Shown: positions 14,344 through 22,813, numbered from the stretch's first letter. The stretch is 64,000 nucleotides of DNA from Dongia_B sp035539215 (GCA_035539215.1 DATLIX010000215.1:1-64000), one strand, 5' to 3'. Made by a program: numbers and translations. The notes: generated by a model from the sequence alone, not told the origin.

Positions 14344-14678
14344 CCGGTCTCGTCCTTCCTCGCCGTCAGTTGCTGCGCATGGCCGCTGGGCTGATCGTTG
14401 CGCCGTCGATCGTGCGGGCCTCATCGATCATGCATGTGAGGCCAATTGTAGAGCCACTTGTCACGATCAAGCGCGCGGAGGACCAATTCGGTGGCCATCA
14501 TTGGTTTGTGCTCATTGGCCAGAATTGTCCATCTGACGTGATCGAACGCGCTCGTTTCAATCGCCTCGACGGCACCGCGCATTTCGAGGCTATGGAGCGA
14601 GGTGATCTGCGCCTCGCCGAGAAGATGGTCGCCGAAGCCATCCGCGCCGAGTGGGACGCATCGACGGTGATCGCATGA
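14340..14678 (+). CDS. Small protein with Tat-like signal sequence
   Basis: 112 residues. The N-terminus reads PRRQLLRMAAGLIVAPSIVRA, a twin-arginine type signal with hydrophobic core and possible cleavage after VRA near residue 27. The mature part has no recognised domain. Export of an early phage protein to the periplasm would be unusual; the motif could also be a membrane anchor. Confidence 0.55.
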   Translation: MTGLVLPRRQLLRMAAGLIVAPSIVRASSIMHVRPIVEPLVTIKRAEDQFGGHHWFVLIGQNCPSDVIERARFNRLDGTAHFEAMERGDLRLAEKMVAEAIRAEWDASTVIA

Positions 14679-14899
14679 GCTATCTCGAGGAAAAGACGCG
14701 CGCCTATTGGCAGGCCAGCTCCGAGCTGGCACAGCCGATCGTCGAGCTTACCGCGCATCGCCAGCACAAGGAGAAGCTCTGGCGCCTGGTCGATATCGGC
14801 CCGAGCTTTCGCCTGCGGCAGAACAGCCGGCACGCCCTCGCCCTTCGAGGCGAGACGATTCGTTTCAGTCCAGCCCCTAATGATGGAGACGCAGCTTGA
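14675..14899 (+). CDS. Small phage protein of unknown function
   Basis: 74 residues (MSYLEEKTRAYWQASSELAQ...), hydrophilic. Overlaps the previous gene by four bases and the following TTG-started small gene. Confidence 0.5.
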   Translation: MSYLEEKTRAYWQASSELAQPIVELTAHRQHKEKLWRLVDIGPSFRLRQNSRHALALRGETIRFSPAPNDGDAA

Positions 14900-15018
14900 A
14901 ACGCGATACACGCAACGCAGTAGCCCATGCCCTGACCTGGGGCGGCCTTGCGCAATTCGTCATCCTGGCCGCCGGTCTCGGCGTCTATATCGCCTGGTCA
15001 TGGGTGCTGGCATGGTAG
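14896..15018 (+). CDS. Small membrane protein (40 aa)
   Basis: TTG start overlapping the previous stop (TTGA). MKRDTRNAVAHALTWGG followed by a hydrophobic helix (LAQFVILAAGLGVYIAW). Its stop lies inside the start of the next gene. Single-pass membrane peptide. Confidence 0.4.
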   Translation: MKRDTRNAVAHALTWGGLAQFVILAAGLGVYIAWSWVLAW

Positions 15019-15197
15019 CCGTCGCCCTGAAGCCGGCCGGCAAGCCGCGCGGTCTCGGCCCGAAGCAAATGGCCTGGTGTGACCAACATCTTGGCAACTT
15101 CCGCATCTACCGCGAAGGTGTCGAACAGGTCATCGCCGAGACCGAGGCCAGCCGCCGCGCCGCCGAACGTTCTGGGAAGCGCAAACGGAATGCTTGA
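15012..15197 (+). CDS. Small basic protein of unknown function
   Basis: 61 residues from the ATG at 15012, Lys/Arg-rich at both ends (KPAGKPRGLGPKQ and RSGKRKRNA). Possibly nucleic-acid binding. It overlaps both neighbours. Confidence 0.45.
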   Translation: MVAVALKPAGKPRGLGPKQMAWCDQHLGNFRIYREGVEQVIAETEASRRAAERSGKRKRNA

Positions 15198-15555
15198 TCT
15201 CCGCGATTCCCACGATATCAGCACGCCGACGCCAGGGCTCTACAAGATGCGCCTTATAAAGCGCGGCCCGTGGGTCCCGGTGAAGATCGAGTTCCGGCCG
15301 TCGCGCGACCCTGACACCGGCGAGCTGCTGGATCGGTCGCCGTCCTTTCATGCCCTGCTCGGCGATGAAGAGGTGCCGATCGAGAAGGTCTGGCCCTGGT
15401 GTGCCGGCGAGCCGACCCCGGAGGCCGAATACAATTGGCGCTGCGCGTTGCGGCAATGGGCTGCCAAGCATGCCCCCGACGAGCCGGAAGCCAATCCCCG
15501 CAAACCCGTCGACCTGCGGCAGATGCCGCCTATCTTTGGAGGTTCACGTAAATGA
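15190..15555 (+). CDS. Phage protein of unknown function
   Basis: 121 residues from the ATG at 15190. Trp-rich and proline-rich (YKMRLIKRGPWVPVKIEF, VWPWCAGEPT), a pattern I recall from conserved small phage proteins upstream of recombination genes. Coupled to the coiled-coil gene downstream by four bases. Confidence 0.55.
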   Translation: MLDLRDSHDISTPTPGLYKMRLIKRGPWVPVKIEFRPSRDPDTGELLDRSPSFHALLGDEEVPIEKVWPWCAGEPTPEAEYNWRCALRQWAAKHAPDEPEANPRKPVDLRQMPPIFGGSRK

Positions 15556-16760
15556 GCGTTGCCGTCGCCGAGATCCCGGATCTCACCAATATTGCCGTCG
15601 TTTCCGCTGAACAGCAGATCGTCGACAACCTGCAGGAAAAGCACGATTTCCTGTTCAAGCGGGCGAATGATCTGCATGCCGGCATGGGCGCGGTGCCGGA
15701 GACGATCGATGACGAGGAGACGGCCCGCAAGGCGGCCGATTTCGCCAAGCAGATCGGTTACGGCGTCAAGGATCTCAACACCACCCGCGCCGCGGAGAAG
15801 GCGCCGCATGATAACGCCGCCGCCGCCGTGCAGAACCTTTTCATGAAGCCGATCAATCTTTTGAAAAAGGACAAGGAGACGGTCGAGAGCCGCCTGCAGG
15901 TCTTTCAGGAGAAGGAGGCCGACCGCAAGCGCAAACTCGCCGAGGAAGAGGCCCGTAAAAAGCGCGAAGAGGCCGAGCGGCTGCGCAAGGAAGAGGAAGC
16001 CAAAGCGGCGGCGGCGCGCGAGGAAGCCGAGCGCATCGCCCGTGAAGCCCGTGAAAAGGCCGATGCGCAGCGCCGCGAGACCGAGGAGCGCCAGCGCCAG
16101 GCCGAGGCATTGGAACGTGAGGCCAAGGAGCGGGCGGCAGCGGCCGAGCGCCAGCGGCAGGAGGCTGAGCAGGCCCGGGCCAGGGCCGAGGAAGACCGCC
16201 GCAAAGCGATCGAGGAGGCCGCCGAGGCGGGCCGCAAGCGCGATGCCGCGGTCAAGGCGGCCAAGGAAGCCGAGGAAGCTGCCGAGCGCCAGCGCAAAGC
16301 TGCCGAGGCCGATCGGCTGAAGGCTGAGCGCGAGCGGCTGGCGGCGGCCGAGGAACAGACCCGGCTGGAGCGCCAGCGCCTGGAGCAGGAAGAACGGAAT
16401 GCCGCCCGGATCAAATTGGCCGAAGAAGCCGGCGCCAAGAAGGTCGAAAAGGCCGACGCCCGCGTCGTGCAGGCTTCTGAGCGCGAGACGGCGGCGATCG
16501 TCAAGGAAACCCGCGTCATCGAGGCGAAGCCCCATGAATTCGGCCAGGTCCGCGGCGATCACGGCGCCACGGCATCTCTCCGCACCGACTGGGATTTCCA
16601 GATCACCGATATGGCCGCATTGCGCGGTGACATCCTGAAGCTGGCGCAGCATTTCGACCAGGCGGCGCTGGAGCGCGCGATCCGCTCTTACGTCGACGCC
16701 GATGGCCGCGAACTGGCCGGCGTCATCATCTTCGAGGACGTCAATACGGTCGTCCGCTAA
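15552..16760 (+). CDS. Long coiled-coil protein in the recombination cluster
   Basis: 402 residues. Residues 1-110 are a helical head domain, 118-305 an uninterrupted Ala/Glu/Arg/Lys coiled coil (EEAERLRKEEEAKAAAAREEAERI type), and 315-402 a globular C-terminus (LRTDWDFQITDMAALRGDILKLA..., VIIFEDVNTVVR). The layout resembles phage proteins encoded next to RecT-type annealases, whose role is not established. The coiled coil also looks TolA-like, but there is no signal or membrane anchor. Confidence 0.6.
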   Translation: MSVAVAEIPDLTNIAVVSAEQQIVDNLQEKHDFLFKRANDLHAGMGAVPETIDDEETARKAADFAKQIGYGVKDLNTTRAAEKAPHDNAAAAVQNLFMKPINLLKKDKETVESRLQVFQEKEADRKRKLAEEEARKKREEAERLRKEEEAKAAAAREEAERIAREAREKADAQRRETEERQRQAEALEREAKERAAAAERQRQEAEQARARAEEDRRKAIEEAAEAGRKRDAAVKAAKEAEEAAERQRKAAEADRLKAERERLAAAEEQTRLERQRLEQEERNAARIKLAEEAGAKKVEKADARVVQASERETAAIVKETRVIEAKPHEFGQVRGDHGATASLRTDWDFQITDMAALRGDILKLAQHFDQAALERAIRSYVDADGRELAGVIIFEDVNTVVR

Positions 16761-16771
16761 GGAGTCTCACG

Positions 16772-17119
16772 ATGGCAATTCATCCCGCAACGGACGACCT
16801 CGTCACCTTCCTGGACACCTTGGCCAAGCTCGATCCAGTCGGCATGGGCAAGCTGGTCGCAGCCAGGGTGCCATGCAACCTTGACGTCCTCGGTCATCCG
16901 ACTGTGCAGGCTGGTATCTGGGGCGATCTCAAGAGCGCTCCCGGGGCCTATGAAGCGAACTTCGCTGATAACCAGCCCGTCGTCGGTTTTCTCGGCGTCA
17001 TTAATGGCTTCTGCGGCATCTTCAGCGAAGGCCCTCACAAAGGGTGGGGCCCGATTGTCGCCGTGATCGAAGGTGACGGCAGCTGCAGCGGCTTCCGTAG
17101 GACCGACGCCACCACCTAA
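16772..17119 (+). CDS. Conserved phage protein of unknown function
   Basis: 115 residues. The segment LAKLDPVGMGKLVAARVPCNLDVLGHPTVQ is of a type I recall in small conserved phage proteins. GGAGTCTCACG precedes the ATG. Lies between the coiled-coil gene and RecT, so a recombination link is possible. Confidence 0.55.
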   Translation: MAIHPATDDLVTFLDTLAKLDPVGMGKLVAARVPCNLDVLGHPTVQAGIWGDLKSAPGAYEANFADNQPVVGFLGVINGFCGIFSEGPHKGWGPIVAVIEGDGSCSGFRRTDATT

Positions 17120-17163
17120 CGCCAGTTCGATATTTCACCATCCATCATCCGGGGAAAGCCAGC

Positions 17164-18402
17164 ATGGCTAAGCAGAACACACAGACCAAGGAACGCCCGC
17201 AGCAGCAGGACCAGGGCTTCGCGCAGGAGCCGCAGAGCAAGGGCCAGCTGGCGCCATTGCCGGCCCCTCGCCTGCCCTGGCATCCAGAGGTGCAGCGGCA
17301 GTTTCCGGAGATCAATGAAGGCATGTGGCGGGCGCTGATCGATGCTTGCTACCCGCTGGCGACATCGGTTGACAGCATCCTCCTGGCCCTCAGCTATTGC
17401 CGGGCGCGAAAGCTCGACCCCTTCAAGCGCGTCGTCCATATCGTACCGATCTACTCCAACCAGCTGCGCCGCATGGTCGATACCGTCTGGCCCGGCATCG
17501 GCGAGCTGCGCACCACCGCGTTTCGGACGGCAGATTATGCCGGCAAGGATAAGCCGACCTGGGGCCCGGACAAGAAATTCATCTTCAAGGGCTCTCCTGA
17601 GGTCTGGGAAAACGGCAACAAGGTCAAGCAGCCGGAAAAGACTGTCGAGGTCATCGCGCCGGACTGGTGCGAGGTGACGCTCTATCGGCTCGACCGCGCC
17701 GGCACGCCCCGCGCCTATCCGGGCCCCCGGGTGAAATTCGTCGAGAGCTATGGCCGGCAGGGCAAGACCGATCTGCCCAATGACATATGGTCCCGCAAGC
17801 CGAGTTTCATGCTGGAGAAGGTCGCCGAGGCCTCTGCCTTGCGCGCGGCATTCCCCGAAGAGGTCGGCGATTGGATGACGAATGACGAGATGGAAGGCCA
17901 TACCATCGATCTTGGTGGCGGCGTCGAGGTGATCACACCGACTCAGGCGCCCGACCGTCCGACTCAGGCGCAATTCCGTAAGGATGCCACCGATGCCGAT
18001 CAGGGCGACGGCCGGCCAGACGAGGACAAAAACAAGAATAAAGCGCGTCCGGATTCGCAGGGCGCAAACGCCGAGGCCGGCACGGACGGCAGCGGGGAGC
18101 CGGCAAAGCACCAAAGCCCCGCCGAAGGAAAGCAGCCGGAGGGCGGCAAGGGCCTCGATTTCTATGATCCCCGGACGACGACCGTCGAGACGATTCCGAG
18201 CATCACCGGCTGGCTCGACAAGATGGAGAACATCGTCGCGACCTTTCCGGAACCGCACGATATCTGGACCTCCGACAACATCGAATCCTTCAACGAAGGA
18301 TTCACGGTTGTCCTCCGCAAGGCTGATGACCCGGCCAGCAAGCCGATCATCGAGCGCTTCGAGAAACTGAAGAAACACGCCGTCTCGATCGGCGTGATGT
18401 GA
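17164..18402 (+). CDS. RecT/Bet family single-strand annealing protein
   Basis: 412 residues. After a Gln-rich tail (1-40), residues 55-245 match the RecT/Redbeta core: LIDACYPLATSVDSILLALSYCRARKLDPFKRVVHIVPIY, then RMVDTVWPGIGELRTTA and FMLEKVAEASALRAAFPEE. The C-terminal 150 residues are a charged, low-complexity tail with a final helical piece. It anneals complementary single strands during phage recombination. I see no partner exonuclease (RecE, lambda-exo or YqaJ type) beside it, which is uncommon. Confidence 0.9.
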   Translation: MAKQNTQTKERPQQQDQGFAQEPQSKGQLAPLPAPRLPWHPEVQRQFPEINEGMWRALIDACYPLATSVDSILLALSYCRARKLDPFKRVVHIVPIYSNQLRRMVDTVWPGIGELRTTAFRTADYAGKDKPTWGPDKKFIFKGSPEVWENGNKVKQPEKTVEVIAPDWCEVTLYRLDRAGTPRAYPGPRVKFVESYGRQGKTDLPNDIWSRKPSFMLEKVAEASALRAAFPEEVGDWMTNDEMEGHTIDLGGGVEVITPTQAPDRPTQAQFRKDATDADQGDGRPDEDKNKNKARPDSQGANAEAGTDGSGEPAKHQSPAEGKQPEGGKGLDFYDPRTTTVETIPSITGWLDKMENIVATFPEPHDIWTSDNIESFNEGFTVVLRKADDPASKPIIERFEKLKKHAVSIGVM

Positions 18403-18434
18403 GATCACCCAACCCATCTTTTGAGGAGATGACC

Positions 18435-18770
18435 ATGACCAAGAAATTGAAGCTCTACCGCCAGGGTGACGTGCTGATTCGTGAGCGCGCCGAACCGGTC
18501 GCGGTCGCCACCGAAGTGCCGCGGGACAAGGGCGCCGTTGTCCTTGCCTATGGTGAAGTCACCGGCCACAGCCATGCGATCCACAATCCCAAGGTCAAGC
18601 TGTTCCGTGATAGCGGCAACGGCGGCGCGACCTATCTCAGCATTGCCGACCCGGCCGGCGCCGCCCTGCAACATGAAGAGCATGCGACCATCCAGCTGCC
18701 CGCCGGTCATTACGACGTGACGATCCAGCGGGAGTACTCGCCCCAGGCCATCCGCAACGTCGCCGATTGA
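18435..18770 (+). CDS. Conserved protein (GEVTGHSHAI family)
   Basis: 111 residues from the ATG at 18435 with GAGGAG upstream (the frame is open from 18399). Motifs RQGDVLIRERAEPV and VVLAYGEVTGHSHAI are typical of a widespread small family of unknown function that often sits next to the repeat protein that follows. Probably beta-rich. Confidence 0.65.
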   Translation: MTKKLKLYRQGDVLIRERAEPVAVATEVPRDKGAVVLAYGEVTGHSHAIHNPKVKLFRDSGNGGATYLSIADPAGAALQHEEHATIQLPAGHYDVTIQREYSPQAIRNVAD

Positions 18771-18831
18771 TCCTGATGGTCTGTCAGAGGGCCGGTGCGC
18801 CGGTCCTCGCACGGATTATCAGGAGGATATC

Positions 18832-20058
18832 GTGGCTCGCATCGAAAAATTGACACCGGAACAAACCGCACTCTTGCCGGTCTGGACGGATAAATGGACG
18901 CAGATCGGGCTTTCGACAGAGCCGATGGACCGTGACCGCGCGGAAAAAGCGATCGAGCTCGCCTATCAGGCTGCCGGTCTGCCGAAGCCGAGGGTAGTTT
19001 TCTCCACTTCACCGATGGCTGGTGCCATTTGGTACGCGATTCTGACCGACCGAGAGCTTCGCAAGAAGCTCGAGGTCGAAATAGGGGACAGCGTGCGGGC
19101 CAGCGTGTGGGACAGCGTGTGGGACAGCGTGTGGGACAGCGTGTGGGACAGCGTGTGGGACAGCGTGCGGGCCAGCGTGTGGGCCAGCGTGTGGGACAGC
19201 GTGGGGGCCAGCGTGTGGGACAGCGTGTGGGACAGCGTGGGGGCCAGCGTGGGGGCCAGCGTGCGGGACAGCGTGCGGGACAGCGTGCGGGACAGCGTGC
19301 GGGACAGCGTGTGGGTCAGCGTGCGGGCCAGCGTGTGGGACAGCGTGGGGGCCAGCGTGTGGGACAGCGTGGGGGCCAGCGTGCGGGCGGCCGGTTACGG
19401 CCAACACGATGGCAACTGGACCGGTTTCTATGACTTTTTCCGCCAGAATTGCGCCCTGGTCCAGCAGACCGAGCGTCTTGTCGGCCTGATCGAGCTGACG
19501 CAGTCGGCCGGCTGGTTCTGGCCGATGGAGAAAGTCTGTCTCGTAACCGATCGGCCGCGCCACCTGGCGCGCGATGATCAAGGCCGGCTCCATTGCGAAG
19601 ACCGCGCCGCGATCGAATATCGTGATGGCTGGGGCGTCTATTCCTGGCACGGCGTCCGCGTTCCGGACTGGATCATCCTGCATCCGGAGCGCATCACGGT
19701 CGACCTGATCGATGCCGAGCAGAACGCCGAGGTCCGGCGCGTCATGATGGAGCGCTTCGGCTTCGACAAATACCTACTCGCCGGCAGTGCCGAGATCCTC
19801 GATCACGAAGAAGGCGTCGGCACGCTCTATCGCAAGAATGTCCGCGATGATGAGCCGCTCGTCATGGTCCATGTCATCAATTCGACGCCTGAGCCAGATG
19901 GCAGCTGGAAGCGTTACACGCTCCGCGTCCATCCGGAATGCCGGCCCCTGCTCGCAGATCAGCAATTCGGCGATCCGCAGAAGCTTACGGCACGTAACGC
20001 CATCGCCAGCACATTCGGGCTGACCGGCAAGCAGTATTATCCGCAGATCGAGACCTGA
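18832..20058 (+). CDS. Repeat protein with 25 SVxx tetrapeptides (probably DUF6745)
   Basis: 408 residues; GTG start with AGGAGG six bases upstream. Residues 1-85 are helical; residues 87-186 are 25 uninterrupted tetrapeptides S-V-[W/R/G]-[D/A/V]; residues 190-408 form a globular domain rich in Trp (FYDFFRQNCALVQQ, GWGVYSWHGVRVPDWI, MMERFGFDKYL). The C-terminal part recalls DUF6745. The repeat should form a regular rod or solenoid. Function unknown; possibly a host-takeover or anti-defence scaffold (inference). Confidence 0.65.
   Translation: MARIEKLTPEQTALLPVWTDKWTQIGLSTEPMDRDRAEKAIELAYQAAGLPKPRVVFSTSPMAGAIWYAILTDRELRKKLEVEIGDSVRASVWDSVWDSVWDSVWDSVWDSVRASVWASVWDSVGASVWDSVWDSVGASVGASVRDSVRDSVRDSVRDSVWVSVRASVWDSVGASVWDSVGASVRAAGYGQHDGNWTGFYDFFRQNCALVQQTERLVGLIELTQSAGWFWPMEKVCLVTDRPRHLARDDQGRLHCEDRAAIEYRDGWGVYSWHGVRVPDWIILHPERITVDLIDAEQNAEVRRVMMERFGFDKYLLAGSAEILDHEEGVGTLYRKNVRDDEPLVMVHVINSTPEPDGSWKRYTLRVHPECRPLLADQQFGDPQKLTARNAIASTFGLTGKQYYPQIET
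19090..19389 (+). repeat. Array of 25 twelve-base repeats
   Basis: The unit is AGC-GTG-[T/C/G]GG-G[A/C/T]C (last unit ends GCG). AGC and GTG are identical in every copy; only the first base of the NGG codon and the second base of the GNC codon vary, and each such change alters the amino acid (Trp/Arg/Gly; Asp/Ala/Val). No synonymous change is seen in 25 copies. Confidence 0.95.
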
Positions 20059-20059
20059 G

Positions 20060-20347
20060 ATGGAAATGACCGACCGACAGCATCGCGAGAAGACGTCCCA
20101 GCTGATGGCAATCGCCAATGAGCTTTCCGAGGCGGCGTGGCCAGTCTTCGATCGGCACAAGCTGCAGGGTGGCGGCGATGTCATGGCCATTGTCAGTCTG
20201 TTCGCCGCGAACATAGCGATCCATCTTGTGGATCTCAACAATAAGGATCCGCTCCTCGGTCTCTCCGGCCTGCAGCAGCTGATCGAAAGCCATGCCGAGT
20301 TTCTTCTGGCAATCAGGGCAGAAGCCCGGAAGCGGGCGAAGCTTTGA
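20060..20347 (+). CDS. Helical phage protein of unknown function
   Basis: 95 residues (MEMTDRQHREKTSQLMAIANELSEAAWPVF...). Entirely helical by composition. Starts one base after the repeat protein's stop. Confidence 0.55.
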   Translation: MEMTDRQHREKTSQLMAIANELSEAAWPVFDRHKLQGGGDVMAIVSLFAANIAIHLVDLNNKDPLLGLSGLQQLIESHAEFLLAIRAEARKRAKL

Positions 20348-20352
20348 CGATC

Positions 20353-20511
20353 ATGCGCTTCTTTGCCTGGGCAGTGGCGGCGGTCGATAAGGCCGCCCTG
20401 CTCTTCGAAAACCATCGGATGCGTCTCGCCATCGGCCGCGCGATCAACGCGATCGATGATGACGACCCGCAAAGAGCAATCGAGATCCTGTCAGAAGCGG
20501 CGAGGAAATAG
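20353..20511 (+). CDS. Small helical protein (52 aa)
   Basis: MRFFAWAVAAVDKAALLFENHRMRL... amphipathic helices. An in-frame TTG at 20344 overlapping the previous stop is an alternative start. A GGAGG follows for the next gene. Confidence 0.45.
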   Translation: MRFFAWAVAAVDKAALLFENHRMRLAIGRAINAIDDDDPQRAIEILSEAARK

Positions 20512-20519
20512 GAGGCGAT

Positions 20520-21002
20520 ATGAAGGCCCTTTACAATTCTGAGCTCGACAAGAAGGCCTGGGGGCATGGTCCATGGCTCGATGAACCCGACAAGCGCCAA
20601 TGGGTGGATGAGGCCACAAACCTGGACTGTCTCATGGTCCGCAACCATTCTGGCGTCTGGTGCGGCTATGTCGGTGTCTCGGAAGGTCATCCCTCCTTCG
20701 GGAAGGACTATGACGATGTGCCGGTTGATGCGCATGGCGGACTGACTTTCGCGGCGTTCTGCCGAGAGGATGCTGGTGAATTTGGCATATGCCATGTCCC
20801 CGAGGCTGGCCGCCCTCATCGCATTTGGTGGCTCGGCTTCGATTGTGCGCACGCCGGCGATCAAACGCCAGCCAGCGACGCCAGATGCGGCTGGGCAGCC
20901 TTTCGCGATGATGTCTATCGCGATGATGCTTATGTCCAAGCCGAAGTGACACAGCTTGCGCGGCAGCTGAAGGACATCGCCAAGCGCGGGTACATCGAAT
21001 GA
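20520..21002 (+). CDS. Conserved phage protein of unknown function
   Basis: 160 residues. Motifs LDCLMVRNHSGVWCGYVGVSEGHP and GLTFAAF, then IWWLGFDCAHAGDQTP, are characteristic of a common phage/prophage family without assigned function. GGAGG four bases before the ATG. Confidence 0.7.
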   Translation: MKALYNSELDKKAWGHGPWLDEPDKRQWVDEATNLDCLMVRNHSGVWCGYVGVSEGHPSFGKDYDDVPVDAHGGLTFAAFCREDAGEFGICHVPEAGRPHRIWWLGFDCAHAGDQTPASDARCGWAAFRDDVYRDDAYVQAEVTQLARQLKDIAKRGYIE

Positions 21003-21736
21003 CCGATATCCCCGTCATCTTCAGCGGCCCCATGGTGCGCGCTCTGCTGGACGGGCGCAAGACCATGACCAGGCGGCTGGCGTGGAAATCTTCACGAGTG
21101 GCTATCGCGGCAGCTAAGTGCGAACCGGCCATCGAATGCCGGCACGGCTATGATGTCTGCCCGACTTGTGACGCGCCTAAACTATCGCCCTGGCAGAAGG
21201 TGCAGCCCGGCGATCGGCTTTGGGTGCGAGAGACAGTGAAGGCGGTCGAAGATGAGGACTTTGACCACTGCATCCATTACGAGGCTGATCACGATCTGCG
21301 CGTTGTCACGTCGAATCACGATAGAGAGTCGGAAGCGTTCGGCAATTGGTGGAACCTGCTCGCCTATCGATCAGACGATCCGGATCTGACCGGCGGCAAA
21401 CTCGTGCCGCCTATCCACATGCCACGCTGGGCCAGCCGCCTGACCCTGGTCGTGACCGCCACCAAGATAGAGCGGCTGCAGGATATCAGCGAGGCGGATG
21501 CCATCGCTGAAGGCGTCGTAAAGAACGAGCCATCCGGTAACCTGTTATGCACCTATGTCCCAGGTTTACCGGAGGTTGAATTGCGCTGCGCCGATGGCGT
21601 CTCAGCCGGCTTGGTCTTCGCCCGCTTGTGGCGCCATCTACACGGCCCCGAATCCTGGGACGCTAACCCCGATGTCGTTGCCCTGAGCTTCACTGTCCAC
21701 AAGACCAACATCGATCAGATGAAGGAGCCGGCGTGA
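20999..21736 (+). CDS. ASCH-domain phage protein
   Basis: 245 residues. Opens with IPVIFSGPMVRALLDGRKTMTRR, the typical start of phage ASCH (PUA-like) proteins, followed by WQKVQPGDRLWVRET and RLTLVVTATKIERLQDISEADAIAEGV, then a C-terminal FARLWRHLHGPESWDANP segment. ASCH folds bind RNA or modified bases. Coupled by four-base overlaps to both neighbours. Confidence 0.8.
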   Translation: MTDIPVIFSGPMVRALLDGRKTMTRRLAWKSSRVAIAAAKCEPAIECRHGYDVCPTCDAPKLSPWQKVQPGDRLWVRETVKAVEDEDFDHCIHYEADHDLRVVTSNHDRESEAFGNWWNLLAYRSDDPDLTGGKLVPPIHMPRWASRLTLVVTATKIERLQDISEADAIAEGVVKNEPSGNLLCTYVPGLPEVELRCADGVSAGLVFARLWRHLHGPESWDANPDVVALSFTVHKTNIDQMKEPA

Positions 21737-22068
21737 TGCCGATCCGCCTCGAGAATCGCAAGCGCTATCCGAAGGACTGGAAGCAGATCAGCCATCGCAT
21801 CCGCTTCGATCGAGCCGGCGGCCGCTGTGAGCAAACGGTCGGAGACACGCGCTGCACGGCCGAGCACGGCAAACCGCATCCGATCACCGGCAAGACCGTC
21901 GTGCTGACAGTAGCACATCTCGATCATACGCCGGAGAACTGCGGTGACGATAACCTAAAGGCGATGTGCCAGAAGTGCCATCTCGCCTATGACCACCATC
22001 ATCATCAAACCAATGCCAGGCGCACGCGCGACAGGAAGCGCGGCCAGCTTTCGATGGAGATCGCATGA
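21733..22068 (+). CDS. HNH endonuclease (early arm)
   Basis: 111 residues. Motif order: RFDRAGGRCEQ, then LTVAHLDHTPENCGDDNLKAMCQKCHLAYD, with the catalytic His in AHLDH and a CxxC pair. A second, distinct HNH protein from the one next to the terminase. Possibly a free-standing nuclease for recombination or host DNA attack. Confidence 0.85.
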   Translation: MMPIRLENRKRYPKDWKQISHRIRFDRAGGRCEQTVGDTRCTAEHGKPHPITGKTVVLTVAHLDHTPENCGDDNLKAMCQKCHLAYDHHHHQTNARRTRDRKRGQLSMEIA

Positions 22069-22499
22069 TGCGTGGCCGTGGTTTCGCCGCAATCGGCCTT
22101 TTCAATCCGAAGACTGACCACAATGTCGGTGGCGTGATGCGCGCGGCCTTTTGCTATAGCGCATCCCTGATCGTCATCCAGGGACACCGATACCGCAGGC
22201 AGGCCTCGGACACAACCGATGCCCGGCGGCATATACCGACACTTCATGTCGCCGATCTGCTTGGCGCATTGCCACACGATTGCGTTCCGGTTGCCGTCGA
22301 GATCGATCCTTCAGCACGCTCGCTCTTTCGATATCGTCACCCGGAACGGGCCTTCTATATTTTCGGGCCGGAGGACGGCTCCTTGCCGCGACATTTAACC
22401 GAACGATGCCGGGACTTGATCTCCATCCCCACTGCAGCGTGCATGAATCTCGCTGCGACGGCGAATGTCGTTCTCTATGACAGGATGGCAAAGCAATGA
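22065..22499 (+). CDS. SpoU/TrmH-family RNA 2'-O-methyltransferase
   Basis: 144 residues. SPOUT motifs are present: FNPKTDHNVGGVMRAAF (motif 1), FYIFGPEDGSLPRHLTERCRDLISIPTAACMNLAATANVVLYDR (motifs 2 and 3). The length fits a minimal TrmL-like enzyme without an extra RNA-binding domain. Such enzymes methylate tRNA wobble or 23S rRNA riboses. The phage also carries a tRNA-Gly 2 kb downstream, so tRNA may be the target (inference). Confidence 0.85.
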   Translation: MMRGRGFAAIGLFNPKTDHNVGGVMRAAFCYSASLIVIQGHRYRRQASDTTDARRHIPTLHVADLLGALPHDCVPVAVEIDPSARSLFRYRHPERAFYIFGPEDGSLPRHLTERCRDLISIPTAACMNLAATANVVLYDRMAKQ

Positions 22500-22813
22500 C
22501 AGCCCAAATCATCCCCTTCCCCGCCGGCGGCAAGGTCGACCTGCAGCTTAGCGACGCGATGCTGCTCTGCCTCAGCTCGGCAGACCCGCGCACCGGCCGG
22601 CGGCCGAAGCGAAATCCTATCGGCCATCTGTACCCGATGCGGGTCATCCGTGCTCTTTACTGGCGCGGCCTGGTGCGGCGTGAAGCTCGGCGCAGTGTGG
22701 CCGGCATCGGACTCTTTACCTGGGTCAATGACAGCGACTATTCGGCCGAGTGGTTCATTACCGAGATCGGCCGCCAGGCGGTCAGAATGGCTCAGCGGGA
22801 GAAGCGGGCATGA
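22496..22813 (+). CDS. Phage protein, possible winged helix
   Basis: 105 residues. LRSADPRTGRR-like basic stretch, MRVIRALYWRGLVRREARR and a final FITEIGRQAVRMAQ pattern suggest a small winged-helix fold. Function unknown. Four-base overlaps on both sides. Confidence 0.5.
   Translation: MTAQIIPFPAGGKVDLQLSDAMLLCLSSADPRTGRRPKRNPIGHLYPMRVIRALYWRGLVRREARRSVAGIGLFTWVNDSDYSAEWFITEIGRQAVRMAQREKRA

Noticed and set aside
15348..16652. 434-residue minus-strand open frame
   Set aside because: Leucine/glycine-rich shadow of the Glu/Arg-rich coiled-coil gene on the plus strand; no ribosome-binding site.
17116..18417. 433-residue minus-strand open frame
   Set aside because: Complement of the recT gene, whose RecT motifs are clear.
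19090..19389. CRISPR array
   Set aside because: Units are 12 bases with no spacers and are translated in frame; this is a coding tandem repeat.
19090..19389. Diversity-generating retroelement variable region
   Set aside because: Variation is not adenine-specific, there is no template copy, and no reverse transcriptase gene is visible in the window.
19009..19683. Long minus-strand and second plus-frame open frames over the repeat array (His/Pro/Ala and Gly/Gln/Arg repeats)
   Set aside because: They are shadows of the twelve-base repeat; stop-free in all frames because the unit lacks stops. The GTG-started frame has the ribosome-binding site and non-repeat domains.
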